Notes: generated by a model from the letters alone, not told the origin. A stretch of DNA of 64,000 nt from Favolaschia claudopus (GCA_037176885.1 JAWWNJ010000009.1:2170001-2234000); one strand, 5' to 3'; shown: positions 46,256 to 58,270, counted from the first letter of the stretch. Made by a program: numbers and translations.

Positions 46256-46800
46256 AAGAACGCGTGAACGGAAGACAGAGAAACTCAAACACATCGAAAC
46301 AAAGAAAGGTCTTCGATAACCTCTGCTTCTGCAGCCTTCAAAGCCGACTGCCCGCCTCAATGTCAACGCGCCGCTCCGCACCAATATACCGACACCACTG
46401 CACCTTCGCCTCAGCGTACCCACTCGCCCCGATGACGCGCTCGGCTCGTACCAATTGCGGAATCCCAGGACGGACGGCTCCTCGACGCGACGAGGTGATC
46501 TTTTGCTAAGTATCTTCATCGGCACCGCACAAGAAGAGAGGCAATGCAGGCGAAACACACCTCGCAAACCAACGACTTCTCCCTTCACGTCGCCGCCCCC
46601 AACCCCTGTGCCCACACTCGACTCCGTCTCCCTCACATCGACCGACCCTCGCCTCTCCGAGTCCACGCCCCTTCTTCGCCTCGGAAACCCATCCACTCAG
46701 CCGGCCAGCCGCCGAGCTTCATCACCTCGCGTCAACTCACGCGCGCCGCCATCTCGCTATCGTATCAACCGGTAGCGACGCGCCGGCGATTCCTTCCTTC
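46256..46800 (+). repeat. dispersed repeat family A, copy 7
   Basis: It begins AAGAACGCGTGAACGGAAGA and continues through CTTCTGCAGCCTTCAAA and GCCGCTCCGCACCA, closely matching 57876-57985. No supported gene. Confidence 0.5.
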
Positions 46801-47657
46801 CTTCCAGGATTGTCCAGGGATTCCCTCCTTCCTTTCCGTATTTGCAAAGAGGGCGAGGATCGTTCATTATGGTCCGAAGATGGTAACTTTCAATTTTAAA
46901 CTTTCCCCGGTGCGAACTTTTCTCTCAGACTGCCCGCAGCTTTTTTGCCCGGCCGCCAGTCAATGGTCCGTCGCCATCCTATCCTCCCTTACCTTCGCGA
47001 TTCTCTATGCCTGACAACCGATGTGGATAATTTCCAGTCAAATTTTAAGCCAACTTTATCTCGAGTTTGTCTTTGAACGCCAACGCGAAACACTCCGAGA
47101 ACAAAGGATGCGTGGTCACGGCTATGAATCTGGGAGTGAATCTGGAACGCCGAGAGCCAAACAAATTATATCGTAACTGACACAGGGCTGGCGATTAAGG
47201 ATGAAGCGTAGATCATGCGAGTTGTTTTCTGTGGGGAAACCTCATCTGCGGAGGCAACATTTATCGCATCGACGATTCAGCTTCTCTTGGACTACTCGGA
47301 CCGGCGCAGACAACCTAATATTGTCGTCGATGTATGTCAAAGCCTGGCAGGAGAGAGTGTCATAACTCACTGTTGTGCGCACGTATTCTGACGTCGACAG
47401 TCATGAGGGGGTCTTTCAGTGTGCATTCTGCTCAACGCGCACGTCGGCTGCATGCAGTCCAGCTAAGCAAGTCAGATCAGCACGACAATGGGGTAAGCTC
47501 GATACACACCAGCGCTCGGTTCTTCGCCCACTGATGAGAGCAAATTGTGTATTCCCAGAGATAACTGCACTCGCGGCACATTGCAGCTGTCGGGTTGCTA
47601 GTTAGTACACTTGCCATGGCTGTTTAAATATGCTGAGGACAAAGTAGGGTTGAGATT
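46801..47657. other. no clear gene; one possible exon
   Basis: A short open stretch from ATG 47215 reads MRVVFCGETSSAEATFIAS and runs to a donor-like gtatgt at 47333. It could be a first exon, but no continuation was convincingly joined. The rest shows nothing recognisable. Confidence 0.25.
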
Positions 47658-47930
47658 ATGTTCTCGGAAACCCGTGGGCGCTTCAAGGTGACACCAGAAA
47701 ATTGTTCGCCGCGACAGTGGAAGGAGTTAAAGAAAACAGATCCCCGGACTCAAAAGCTTGTCAGACTCAGGAATGAAGAAACTAGCACGTCGCCTCGGGT
47801 TCAAAGGAAACAAGATCTACTCGAAATGGTCAAACACTTAGCACAGCGGATCCAGGAAAATATCGAGCCAACACCAGACGAACGGTCTTCAAACGATCCA
47901 AAGCCTCTCTGGAGCCACCTCCAGCAATAG
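47658..47930 (+). CDS. small ORF, 90 aa, unknown
   Basis: The open frame begins MFSETRGRFKVTPENCSPRQ and is charged and mostly helical in character (QRKQDLLEMVKHLAQRIQE). Its composition is unbiased compared with the surrounding repeats, which argues mildly for coding. It may be an exon of a larger gene starting upstream, or a transposon remnant. No family was recognised. Confidence 0.35.
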   Translation: MFSETRGRFKVTPENCSPRQWKELKKTDPRTQKLVRLRNEETSTSPRVQRKQDLLEMVKHLAQRIQENIEPTPDERSSNDPKPLWSHLQQ

Positions 47931-48172
47931 TTCTTGCTAAAATAGATAGTCACCCCCGCTCCCTTGCGAGGTTCTTACAAAGATTTCTTCTAGCTCGGTG
48001 AGTAACTCCGCAGCACCGGCTGCAGAAAATCACAAGGCTGAATCTGCACAGGTCAGAGAAATGATCAGTCTATGCGGTCAGACAAAACTCACGGTACTGT
48101 AATAATTCCACCGCGTCATACAGTGTCATCTCTGAACATTGCCACTAAATTTAAGGCAGCGGATTGCAACCC

Positions 48173-48580
48173 GTACAGTATTTTGACGCTCCTTTACACA
48201 TTGACACTCCTTTACACACCTTGAATATTGGCCGCATTTGGGCAAATCTGAGCAAATCAAGCAACTACCTACTGAATGTGGGCCATTTAGACTCCATTCA
48301 GAAACCTGTACACGAGTTTGGGCCGTAGATGGACCAGAGTCTGTGAAAATCGTGCGATCATTGCCATCAATTTTGCCAACTTTCATCAATCGGTCGTTTA
48401 CACACTACAAATCTGTGAACATAGACACCCTCTCTCCATCTAAATCCTCGAAAATATTGCTGGACACTCAGTGGGGTATTTGGAAAAGGTCTGTATGCTC
48501 AGATGTGGCATAAGAACAAAACAGGATACTCAAATCTCAGAATCATTTTTGGTGTGTAAAGGAGCGTCAAAATACTGTAC
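48173..48580. mobile_element. Tc1/mariner-type MITE
   Basis: It has perfect 28-bp inverted ends: 48173-48200 (GTACAGTATTTTGACGCTCC and 8 more bases) and 48553-48580. The ends include TA-CAGT, so the element proper is probably 48176-48577 (402 bp) with a TA target duplication, as in Tc1/mariner/pogo elements. A second partial copy of the end motif (TTGACACTCCTTTACACA) lies just inside the left arm. There is no coding capacity, so it would need a transposase from elsewhere. Confidence 0.7.
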
Positions 48581-48581
48581 T

Positions 48582-49124
48582 TGATTGGAATACCGAACAG
48601 CAAACATGAGCCGATGCACAAAGACCGCCGAAGACGACAGATGGTGGATGTTGAGACGTGAATATTTCGAGCAGCGGCTGCTACAAAGTCGTACCCTGCA
48701 GATGGTTCGCCGGGCCCCTTCTCTTTGATAGTCAAAGCAAGTCTGATTGGCGTCTTTCAGGACCCCAACCACATTCCCTGCTCGAATTCTTCCTTCTCCT
48801 TCCCCTGGAGAAGTGGCGCTTTTGCCGTTCAGGCGAAGTGGTACTCGGACGAATACTTCGTCACCACGTTCTTTGCCGACATCCCACATGAAAACATGTA
48901 GTCAACGATTCTGCGCCATAGGGCAGGATCCGAATGAAGGTACTCGGCATACGCGAGAACGTGCAGATCTCGTACAGGTATCCTATTAAGGCTTGGTTAT
49001 AAACAAAGCGGTGGTAGTTACGACATTACTCACTCGTTCTGTGAATCGACGGAGATGAGCGAGAGCGGCTCCATGATATCGGCCAAGTGGGCAGCCAGCT
49101 ATCGGGCGAACTGGGAAGCGTGAG
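48582..49124. other. no clear gene
   Basis: Overlapping open frames on both strands (for example 48530-48889 minus and 48747-48989 plus) have no recognised motif. Nothing else was seen. Confidence 0.3.
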
Positions 49125-50760
49125 CTAATACATCCGCTGCTTTGCCCGAAAACAAGGCCGTGTGGACCATATATATGGGTTTCCTGAGGCGGAGGAGGGG
49201 TGTGGACGTCTTGGTGAGGGCCGAGGCGAGGCGAGGATCGGGAAATGTGGGGGAGATGGAGTTGGTATGTGGGTACAGTAATTGGGGGCGGCGACGAAGC
49301 GGGAGACGAGGAAGGAAGAAGTAGACAAGGATATAGATAGATGGACGTACGGTATTCGTTGTTTTGCGAGGTGTGTTTTCTCCGCTTTCCCTCTTCTTAT
49401 GCACTGACGATTGTAGAAAAGACTGAGATGAGCAAGAGTAGCAAGTGAAGTAAAGAGAGAGCGTTCACTCCGCCCAGTCTGGGTCTGAGGGAGATGTGTA
49501 CTGGTACTTCGAGGAAGCGCCGGAGGCGGGTTGCCGCTGGGACTGCCAGGAGCTTGGAACGCCAGAAGGACCGTTCGTCTGAGAACGCTATACGAGTTGG
49601 TGAGCCGACAGTGACGTTGCGGAAAGAGAGGGTACGGCGAATCAACTTCCAAACCGTCCCCCTCGTCAATCGAGAAACAAGATTTCTGGGAAAGAAGAAG
49701 ACTTGATGCCACGATGCGGAAGGACGAGTACGATGGAGGCGGTGGATATGGCACGCAAGTTGTTAAGTGGTGACAAAGCAGTGCGCACGGAGGGGCGGAG
49801 GATGAGTGCGGGGAGATGGTGATAGATGTGGGCGGAGGTGATGCATATTCGTTAGGGGAAAAGGGGTGGAAGCGGACGTAGACGTGGACGAGAAGAACGC
49901 ACATGCGCATGGCACGCAGGAGCATGGGCCGACGAGGGCCGAGAGGAAGCACGACGAGCAGAAAATCTCTAGGTTAAGATGGGCTGACTTGCTCATGGTT
50001 CAGGCAGTAGATTTGGAATGAATCAATTTCATTGAATGTGTATGTACGTGTATGCATGGGCAGATACCCCCATTGAAGTCAAGTTTGCGGCTAGGAAGTC
50101 GGAGGCGTGGCAGCTGCTGGTTGTGTAGGGTGTTGCGGTCAGTTCGGTTCGCTGGTGACGGAGATGCGTCGGTACCGGGTAAGCGAGTGGATATGAGTGT
50201 CGGCGGCGGGTAATCGAACAAGCGGCGGGTTGGGATTGAGCGAGCGAGGTCATCGTGGGAGGGATAGAGAGCGGGAATGTCGATATGGTAGGGAATTGAG
50301 CGTGAGATGGGAGCTCTCCATGTTGAGGTTGAGGTTCAGCAACTTGGAGACGAGGGCTGAGTCGACGGCGACGGCGGAAGGGAAGGGGTTGAGTAGAGGT
50401 GGCGTCGAGTGATTGAGTTTTGAATGTTTTCAGAAGTGGTTTGTTTCAATGAGTGTCGCGGCAGAGGTGCTTGGTCAGTGTATGGCTTTCCGAGGCGCAG
50501 GATGGGTGTGGACATCTTGTTGAGGCGAGGGTCGGAAAGTTCGAGGGAGATGCAGTGAATTGAGGATGCAGTAGTTGGGGGCGGTGACGAGGGAGGCGAG
50601 GAAGCGCACTGGCCCTCCGTTTCGCTTCCGAGGTGCGTTTCCTCCGCCTTGCCCTGTTCTTCTGCGGTGACGATACCTAAGCATGAAGCAGTCAGTAAAG
50701 TAGCAAGTGAGGTAGAAAGAGCGCGCACGTTGTTGGTAAACACGCCTTAGCATCGAGGAG
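49125..50760 (-). repeat. dispersed repeat family A, copies 8 and 9 in tandem
   Basis: Two similar blocks lie head to tail. Each has the GGCGACGA(A/G)GC...GAGACGAGG or GAGGGAGGCGAGG motif (49295 and 50590) followed by a GCGAGGTG(T/C)G block and then sequence matching CCCTGTTCTTCTGCGGTGACG and CCCTCTTCTTATGCACTGAC. The CCACTGCGCCGCTCGTT-type block is found reversed near 50225. Open frames on the minus strand share TSLATL and (S/L)SDPRL words, so the blocks are paralogous. Confidence 0.45.
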
Positions 50761-51054
50761 CCGACCGCTGAGGTGAAGTGGACAGCCGCAAAAGAACTCT
50801 AACCAGCATCCAAGCACACCGTAAGAACAGCGACCGCCGCGCGGTGTGTTTCCGAGTACGAGGATAGCAAACCGGGTTGAGTCCCAGTTCAAAACGGAGG
50901 CTTGGTGACCACTTTGACGAAAGAGACAGAGCGGAGAGGACAAAGACGGAAGAGGGAGCACAAGAGACTACCGAAGAGAGTGTCGTGTGAGTGAAAGCCG
51001 AGCGGATCACAATGTGATCGGAATGACGGAACAATCACCCTCACCCAACCCTCA
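50761..51054. other. no gene seen
   Basis: A short region between repeat copies; nothing recognisable. Confidence 0.3.
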
Positions 51055-51260
51055 CCTCTTCCTCGTTCTCGCTCGCTCAATCCCAACGCACTGCGACGCT
51101 CGTTCGCTCACCCGCCGCCGACACATCTCCATCGCGACCGCAAAGCCCCTCAATTCCACCAGCCAGTAGCCGCCGCCCCCCACTTCCGCGTGCGCAGGTT
51201 AATCCGGATCTACATAGACGTAGATATGCAATATAATCGTTTTATCCAAAACCTCCTACG
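51055..51260 (+). repeat. dispersed repeat family A, copy 10 (3' part)
   Basis: It contains CTCGCTCAATCCCAACGCAC and the end block CAGGTTAATCCGGATCTACA at 51196, which matches the end of copy 6 near 46077. Confidence 0.5.
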
Positions 51261-51539
51261 TCAATGGTCCACCCACGTCGAATTGTCGACAGCTCTTCGG
51301 TTGCTGCTTGGTTGAATCAGAGGCGGTTCTTTGTAGCACGCGCGATGAATTTATCCCGCAAAGGCTCGCCTAGTCGGTTTTCTCGTATACACCGTCCATG
51401 GTCCTCATACACTCTGAGACAGAAAATCTTCGACGCGGCGTTTGGAGCCGCACCACCTTATCTGGGTTGTCTCAGACATGCGCCTCAATGTTCCGTGAGA
51501 CATCGTTCACCCATGCATCGCTCTCGCTCTCGCCCCACC

Positions 51540-52864
51540 ATGTCGTCGTTAGGAGTTGAGACCATGAAGGCTGCAGAAAGCTCGCATTCGCAAACCTTCT
51601 CATCCGTCATCTCCAGTACTGTCCCCCTCCTACTCGGCACACTTCTCGATTTCCTCCTCTGCGGCACTCTACTCGTCCAAACCTGTATGTGTTCTCCTTT
51701 GCAGTGCGCTTCGCGACCACAAACTCACTATCATGCTTTCTACAGATGCATACTATATCTTGTTCCCGAAGGATCCTTTCATCTTCAAAATTCTTGGGTA
51801 CAAAAAACATCACTCTGTCTGTCGTGAAATGAAGAGCCCGATCTGATTCCCTCATCACAGTGTGCTTTGTTCTGCTCACGGCGGTAGCATACGCGTGTTT
51901 CAACGCTTCAGACGTCGTGTTTTGGTTTGCCACTTCGTTCGGCAACCCACTGCATTCCATTCAACGACGATTCTCGAAATTACATCCCCATCTTGACCGT
52001 AGTCATAGCTACCTTGGTCCAAGCATGCTTTTGCGTCCGCATCACCGTCATTCGCAAGGCGGCGTGGCCGATTTCCCTGCTTATTGCTGTGGTACGTGCT
52101 CAGCGAATTCGAGTCACGGAGGCGCTAGCTGTTTACTTACTTTACCCCGTTTCGTCAAACCTATTTAGATCTCCCTGGCGCAATTAGTCGCAGGGGTCAC
52201 GTCCGGGACGCTGGCTTTCATCGAGGATAATCAGCCGGATAGCTCGCTCCCTGGCACCACTTCTCCCAACCTTCGCCAACACATTCGCGTCATCTTGATA
52301 CCCATCTGGATTGTTGGGGGTGCGACCGCCGACATTCTTATAGCGGTTACGATGACGGTCCTCGTATGACTATTACCTGTTCTCAACCCGCATGCTAACC
52401 CGCCCGCAGCTCTCGACCGCAACGGTCAATGAATCCACCCAGAGCCTCGCGAACAAGATCATACGCTTGGTGTTGGAGACCAATTCGTGTACAGCTGCCG
52501 CTGCCAACATCGGTGTCGTTCTGTATTTCGCGCTACCTGTCAGTCTTCTTTCTAATTTTTTTCTGTGGCACGATGCTGAGACATTCATGACTCGTGCAGC
52601 CCACGAACCTGTATCTGTACGTTCCGACCCTCGCCTTGATAGGACTGTAGGTTTTCGGTTGCCGCTTTCAATTATCGTTGCTCAAGAGCGTTCCATTTTA
52701 TTAGCTACGCGAACACGCTCCTCGTTACGCTTAATAATCGCGCAATCATTTTGCGCGCTAGAGAGCAGCAGTTGGTGAAATCGGGCCAACGGAGTATCGC
52801 GATCTCCGACACGGCTCCGCTGAGACGAGGTGTCGTTCCCGCAGAAATTGAGGACGCGGTGTAG
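51540..52864 (+). pseudogene. DUF6534-type multi-pass membrane protein gene with a frame break
   Basis: It begins MSSLGVETMKAAESSHSQTF at 51540. Recognisable pieces follow in family order: LLGTLLDFLLCGTLLVQTY then FPKDPFIFKIL (exons 51540-51684, 51746 on), FVLLTAVAYACFNASDVVFW, then IPILTVVIATLVQACFCVRI, and four clean exons (52169-52363, 52410-52538, 52600-52646, 52705-52864) ending LYANTLLVTLNNR and a cytoplasmic tail. The last four exons keep phase. The third exon does not: the frame slips by one near 51935 (FGNPLH versus PFNDDSRNY), and the second exon needs a short 37-nt intron (51824-51860) to join in frame. It is therefore a damaged gene or contains base errors. The predicted protein has about six or seven transmembrane helices; its function in this Agaricomycete family is unknown. 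Confidence 0.6.
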
Positions 52865-53239
52865 ACAGCTAGTAGTGAGATAGCTGAATTGGGGGACACA
52901 GTGGAATCAATTGCGGATGAATCGAGGTTGATAGAGGAAATCTTTTGGAAATTTTGGGGATTCCGGTCTTTATAGGAGATTATCTTAGTCAAACCAGCCA
53001 CCTACTTATACGATAGGGAATTTGGAGCATTTTTCTTTCGCGTCGCATAGGCATACCCTTTTGCAATGTTTTGACGTGGCGATTGTCTGACAAGCGGTAA
53101 CTTCCTAATTTGGGCACGGGCGGTAGTATTGCATTGTTTGTTTTCGACTGCCATCCCATCACCTTAAGCTTGCTCGCTCGCTCGATCCCAACCCAACCCA
53201 ACGTGCCAGTCGTTTGCACGCCGACTGTCCAATGAGTAC
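52865..53239. other. no gene seen
   Basis: Downstream region of the membrane protein gene. Near 53165-53200 there is a weak copy of the family A CTCGCTCGATCCCAACCCAA block. Confidence 0.35.
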
Positions 53240-55050
53240 ACAATACAAATGGAACCGAAACTGGACCAGCCGAGAATAAATGCAGCTTCGAGGAGCAGTT
53301 GCTGTCGAGGTGGGCTTTGGGGCTCTTGGATGACCCGTCACCGGTGAATGGGTGGATAGCGGAGAGGCAGCTTCGTGTATCCTGAGTTACTGTAGGGTGA
53401 TGTTATACATATGCCTTTTCATCATGTGTGTGTTTGATGCCGACGAAATCTCGCTTTCTACAGTGAGGGTTTCTCGATAAATGTCTGCCAGGCCGTATCC
53501 GCAATGGTAGCCTCGTAAACCAGAGTTCACTCCGGTCGATGAGCAGATAGTGGTTCTCAAAAAGGACCTATACCACAATGGTACTCAATAGGAAAATGCT
53601 CACTTGCTTTTTATTCCCATCGTTGTCAATCTCGCGACCAACATCAAGGAGGGAAAAACAAGACCTGACGGCGGCGTAGAACAAGACCTGACAGCGGCGT
53701 AGATTTATCTGCGGCCATAACCGGCGGACGATTGAATGACGAAAAAAATCCAGCTCCTAGAGCAGGCGGGAGATGGAGCACCGTAATGTCCGGCAAATGT
53801 TTAGAGGAAGGAGGGGCCCGGTATCTTGCCAGCAATCTATACAGCGCAACAAGCCATACTCATGGTAAGTATGCGAAGGGACGCCTCAGATATATTTCAA
53901 TTTAGATTATATGTAACTCTCCGAGGCCCCCATCAGCCCTCAACTGCTCCCATTGAATAATTCGAAGACGATGGCCCGTGCGGCGGCGCCTGGTGTTGCC
54001 AAGTATCGGTCTTGTTCTTCTCCTTGGTCTTGTTTTCCGCCTGTCTAGTGGCGCACCCGCAATAACTGGTATCACCCACATCGAATATAAATCTGGTTAG
54101 CTTTGACATTGGTGTAGTATTTTTAACTTCCGATTAAAAAGCTTGCTACTACAGCACTTGAACCTTCAGGCCTCCAAATCCTCCAAGCTCAAGCCGGACA
54201 GCCAGACTGTCTCCCAATTTTCTTTTACTATCCTTGGACTCGTACTTATCATTTCTCCTCCATCTTCACGTTCTTTCCCTTGCTCAGATCGCAGCGCGAC
54301 GATTCTAAGAATGTTGGCTGTCTGCAATTGCGGGTTGGTTCGTCGTTCTAACGCAACTAGTCTCATAACATATTCCCTACTAGTAGCAACACGATGCCCT
54401 CGTCAAGCACTATGAGAACCACCCTCGCAACTACTTATGCAATGACATCCTCATCTCCACTCCCCGAAAGCTCGTCCTCGAGAAGGGCCTGTCGGCGCCC
54501 CCGCTCAAGTGCCTCAGAATCTTCTTTTTCCTGCTCACCGACTGGTTTTACCGCCACACGGCGTAGCATCACTCCAAGTTCTACATCGTACGTCTTTTTG
54601 ACTTCAAACATAATTGTATTTCCTTGTTGATCTGTCCCTAGCACCTCGAGCTTTGGACCCTCCCACACCTATGACCCACCTGCTTATAGCACGCCGCGCC
54701 CCTCCTCCACGTCGTCGTCTCCAGAACCTGCGTCGTACGCGACTTTACACATAATTGTATTCTCCTGTTGATTTAATCCCAGCACCTCGAGCTCTGAACC
54801 CTCCCACACCTACGACCCACCTGCTTATAGCACGTCGCGCCCCTCCTCCGGCTCCTCGCCCCCAGACCACTCTGCGTCGTACGCCGAATTGTATATACAT
54901 CTTTCAGCTTACTTACCCCACCTCCCCAGCCCTTCCAACGGGAAACCCTGTCCCTTCATCGCCCTCATCGTCGGCAGCACCCTCGCCGCACTCGTCCTCG
55001 CCGTAGTCATTCTCCTCCTCTGCTTTCTCGCCCTCCGCAGACGACGGCAC
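53240..55050 (+). repeat. segmental duplication, copy 1
   Basis: It aligns along its length, with many small differences, to 62350-64000 in the same orientation. Shared blocks include CAAATGGAACCGAAACTGGA (53249 and 62366), AAAACAAGACCTGAC with GCGGCGTA (53649 and 62695), ATGTTGGCTGTCTGCAATTG and the Ser-rich exons. The two copies are about 9.1 kb apart. Confidence 0.75.
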
Positions 55051-55482
55051 CTCCACAACCGCATCAGAGTCCTCGACCCTCCTGCGCCATTCGACATCCT
55101 TTCATCATACAGCAGCGACTTTTCCGTCAGGAGGGTAGAGCCTTATATTATCACCCTCCCCAATGATGCCTTGAACGCCAGCGCGAGCGGCATGGACTCG
55201 AAGGATTTGCCTCGGTCACCTATGATGGTTGATGGCAAGCAGCCGGCGTCGCTCTCGAGTTCAATCTCACTCCCTGCACTCCACCTCAAAGCCGCTGAGG
55301 TGCACCAAGCGGAATATATCAATCCAGGATTATCCCCGTGCCCCTCCTCCGCTATTATACCAGGGCGCCGTACTCGCTTTCCCGACATCAACGAGGCGCG
55401 GCGGCACATACACAAGCTTGAGTCGGCGTGGTGGACAAGGTTTTCAAACGTCCCGCAACCCGCCAACGCGCATCTGAAATAG
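54394..55482 (+). CDS. Ser/Pro-rich single-pass membrane protein, copy 1
   Basis: Four exons (54394-54587, 54642-54734, 54783-54878, 54930-55482) join with every junction in phase 2, giving at least 311 residues. The outer part is Ser/Thr/Pro-rich (SSSSRR, SSTSSSPEP, PSSGSSPPD). A transmembrane helix (IALIVGSTLAALVLAVVILL) is followed by a basic stop (RRRRHLHNR) and a cytoplasmic tail of about 140 residues. Exons 2 and 3 are near-copies of each other (CACCTCGAGCTCTGAACCCT-type start, TATAGCACG), a tandem exon duplication absent from copy 2. The true N-terminus is unclear. The signal-peptide exon visible in copy 2 corresponds here to 53971-54090, but a 2-nt length difference breaks its frame, so this copy may lack secretion or use another start. 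Function unknown; the architecture resembles fungal wall or surface sensors. Confidence 0.6.
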
Positions 55483-56099
55483 AGGGTCAGAACTGCTTTA
55501 ACGACAGAAAGACGCTTACGATAAATTACCTGTATTGCATAATGGCTGGAATGATATCGATGTTGTATTATACCTACCTTCCTTATATACCCATTGTATT
55601 TTGTAGCAATGGTATTTTCTTTTGCAGACTCCGTTACTGTGAAAATGAATTCAAAAAGATACATTTATTCGGCGATCACCAAGTACATATAGTACAAGAC
55701 ACTCGACATTCTGAGCCGTTCGAGTCTCAGGCGAGATCGAATAGCTCGTAGCGCAGGTGCGACTTTATTACTTGTAAGAGCTGTCTTCGGGTCGACGAAC
55801 TCAACCGTGCTGAAGGTTTCCACTGACGCGTCTGCCAGCCGGGTACCGAAATCACGCAACTAAAGCCAGCCACAGTGACTTGTTGGGAGAGTAAACTATG
55901 TTCAAGGAAAGACAACGTACAGACAGCTAGTCTACCTCCCCCTTTGCCTTTACTGCTACCAGGGCTTAACTCTTCGCCCCGATTCGGATTCAAAAACACG
56001 ATCTCGAGTCATCAGGTACGACGGTCGATGCGACCCATGCCCCCGAAGCAAGTCTTTCTCGCAGTGAAAGTCGTGCCCTGGGCCAGCCCGCATCTCTAG
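55483..56099. other. no gene seen
   Basis: 3' flank of the membrane protein gene. Short open frames overlap on both strands without recognisable motifs. Confidence 0.35.
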
Positions 56100-56285
56100 T
56101 CTCCCCAACGCATCGACTCGATGATCGAGTCCGGCTATTCGAGTGATACTTGAGTCCGCTTGCCGCCTTTAGATGTCTTCGTGAAGAGTTCAGAGCATCG
56201 ACGCCAGTGAAATGAGGAGATCAAGAACTGGAAGCTTGATGGTAAGCGGCCTTAAACGAGACTCCGTTGGATTGAAAGGACAAGT
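56100..56285 (+). repeat. dispersed repeat family B, copy 2
   Basis: It is the partner of 32007-32170 in the same orientation: CCCCAACGCATCGACTCGAT, TTGAGTCCGCTTGCCGCC, GTGAAATGAGGAGATCAAGA and CCGTTGGATTGAAAGG. Confidence 0.6.
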
Positions 56286-57900
56286 CGAAACGCATGCCAC
56301 TTGTGCGGCTGCTAGCGGGTGGGATCGAGATTGAGGTGGCGTGCGCGTTGATTCGCCGGCAGTGGAGACGTAACAGGATGGGAGTGAGGCGATATGGGGG
56401 AGAGGGTCGGCGTCGGCGGCCGCGCACGGGATGTCCGGTGTTGAGTGAGTGTATGGGTTCCCGAGGCGGAGGAGGGGTGTGGTGAGGCGAGGGTCGGGGG
56501 ATGTCAGGGGAATGCAGTTGGACGGTTGGTAGTTGGCGGCGACGGGGCGGGAGACGAGGGAGGAAGTAAAGAGAGAGCGCATGTCGTAGGCAATCACGTC
56601 GACGCCGTCCGTCCTGGAAATCCGGAATTGGGAAGAGTCGCACCGAGCGCGACATCGGCGTGAGTTGAGGGGTCGGCGGTGTCCACTGATTTCGTTTTGT
56701 TTCGGTTCCGAGTCGGTCATCTTCGCTTGCCGCTTTTCTTGAACTCGGCACAACTCTCGGAAAGTTCGCGCTGGTTCCGTGTTTAGAGTCTTGTTTTCTT
56801 TTCCCTTCACGCATTGTCATCGAGTCGGTGACCGCGCTTGGTAAGCTTGGACTTTGAAGGCCGAGTTTCGTTCCACTCGATGTTCCACGCAGGGGATTCG
56901 GATAAATCAATTCATTGAATGTACGAACGTCTTGATTGACTTGTTTTATGTGCGTCGGGAGTGTCGGCGTCGGCGTCAGCGGAGGACGTGCAAACGACCG
57001 GCGCCGTGGCTTTGGATTGAGCGAGCGAGTTTATAGAGGGGAAGGGAGGTGAGTCGGCGGCGGCGATACTGAACGACGCCAGAGCGGGGACGTCGATACG
57101 GGAAGGAGATGGCGGCGCGCGTGAGAATCTGAGATGGGACGGTGGTGGGTGCGGAGCTATGGGTTGGAGAGGGCGGGCGCGGCGTCGTTGGGGTGTGTTG
57201 GGGAGAGAATGAGAGAGGCGTCGGCGGGGGAGCGAGGTGTTGGATGGAAGGTGGAGGGAGTCGTGGAAGATGAGGTATCGAGGCGTTGAGGTGTAGGCGC
57301 GGGGTCAATGTTCAGGGAGACGAGGGCGGGGAATGGGTGGTGGTGGTGGGGAAGCGTTGGTAGCGGAAGGGCTTGAGAAGGTGAAGCTGGGGAGGGAACA
57401 GAGTGAGTGAGGGAGAGGTCTGTTAGCTCTCGATATGCGCTACGTACCGCCGTAAGCGATGCTTCCTGCAGCGGTGCTACCGCTGCCCGTCGAGTTGGTC
57501 GCGGCGGGTGAGGGCAGGCCAGAAGTAGATGTGCTGCTTGAACCCTTGGAGGCTCCGGGAGGTCTGGGATGTCCGGGGGACAAGACAGACAGTTGGAATA
57601 GGCGGAATCCGATGCAAGATAGACCTGAGAAGAAGGGCGAGGCCGGGGAGTGATCATCTAGACTGCAGTACGCCAGGCAGAGCATGAAAGAGAAAAGCAA
57701 AAAGCAGTCAAAACAAAGCAAAACTACCGCGCGTGTCCAAATTAGGAAGGTCACCGCAACACTGAGCGACGTTTTCCGTCGCCAACGTCACGGCCACGAC
57801 TACAACACGATACACTGGCCACCACCTCCCAACTGCCCGTCGACCGACATCCTCTCTGCCCTTTTCGCCTCGCGCTAAGAACGCGTGAACGGAAGACAGA
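56286..57900 (-). repeat. dispersed repeat family A, copies 11 and 12
   Basis: The block GGCGGCGACGGGGCGGGAGA near 56530 and the start block CTAGACTGCAGTACGCCAGG at 57658-57685 define two partial copies. The minus-strand frame from 57657 begins MITPRPRPSSQVYLASDSAY, close to that of copy 2. The AAAACTACCGCGCGTGTCCA block follows at about 57719. Confidence 0.5.
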
Positions 57901-58270
57901 GAGACTCAAACACCTAACCTCCGCTTCTGCAGCCTTCAAACCCAACTGCCCGCCTCGATGTCAACACGCTGCTCCGCACCAGTAAGTACACCGACAACTG
58001 CACCCCTCACTCATTCTCTTCCCAGCCGCCGCGCGCCCTCTAACTCTGCAGCCACCACTCCGAATGCCGACCTCAGCCTTGAACGCAGCGGGCGGGTTTC
58101 TACTAGTACCAACACGCCAAGCTTCCCGCTCTTGCGACGTTCAGTATCGCAGACGCCGACACTCTCCTACCCACATACCGACGCGTCTCTATCCATCTTC
58201 ACCCCCGACGAACCTTCTACAGCATGCACAGGTGGCGAAGGGCGGCGAAGCTGACGCAGTTCTTTGGAGT
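57876..58270 (+). repeat. dispersed repeat family A, copy 13
   Basis: It begins AAGAACGCGTGAACGGAAGA and matches 46256 onward (CTTCTGCAGCCTTCAAAC, GTCAACACGCTGCTCCGCAC). The rest is Ser/Pro-biased. Confidence 0.5.
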
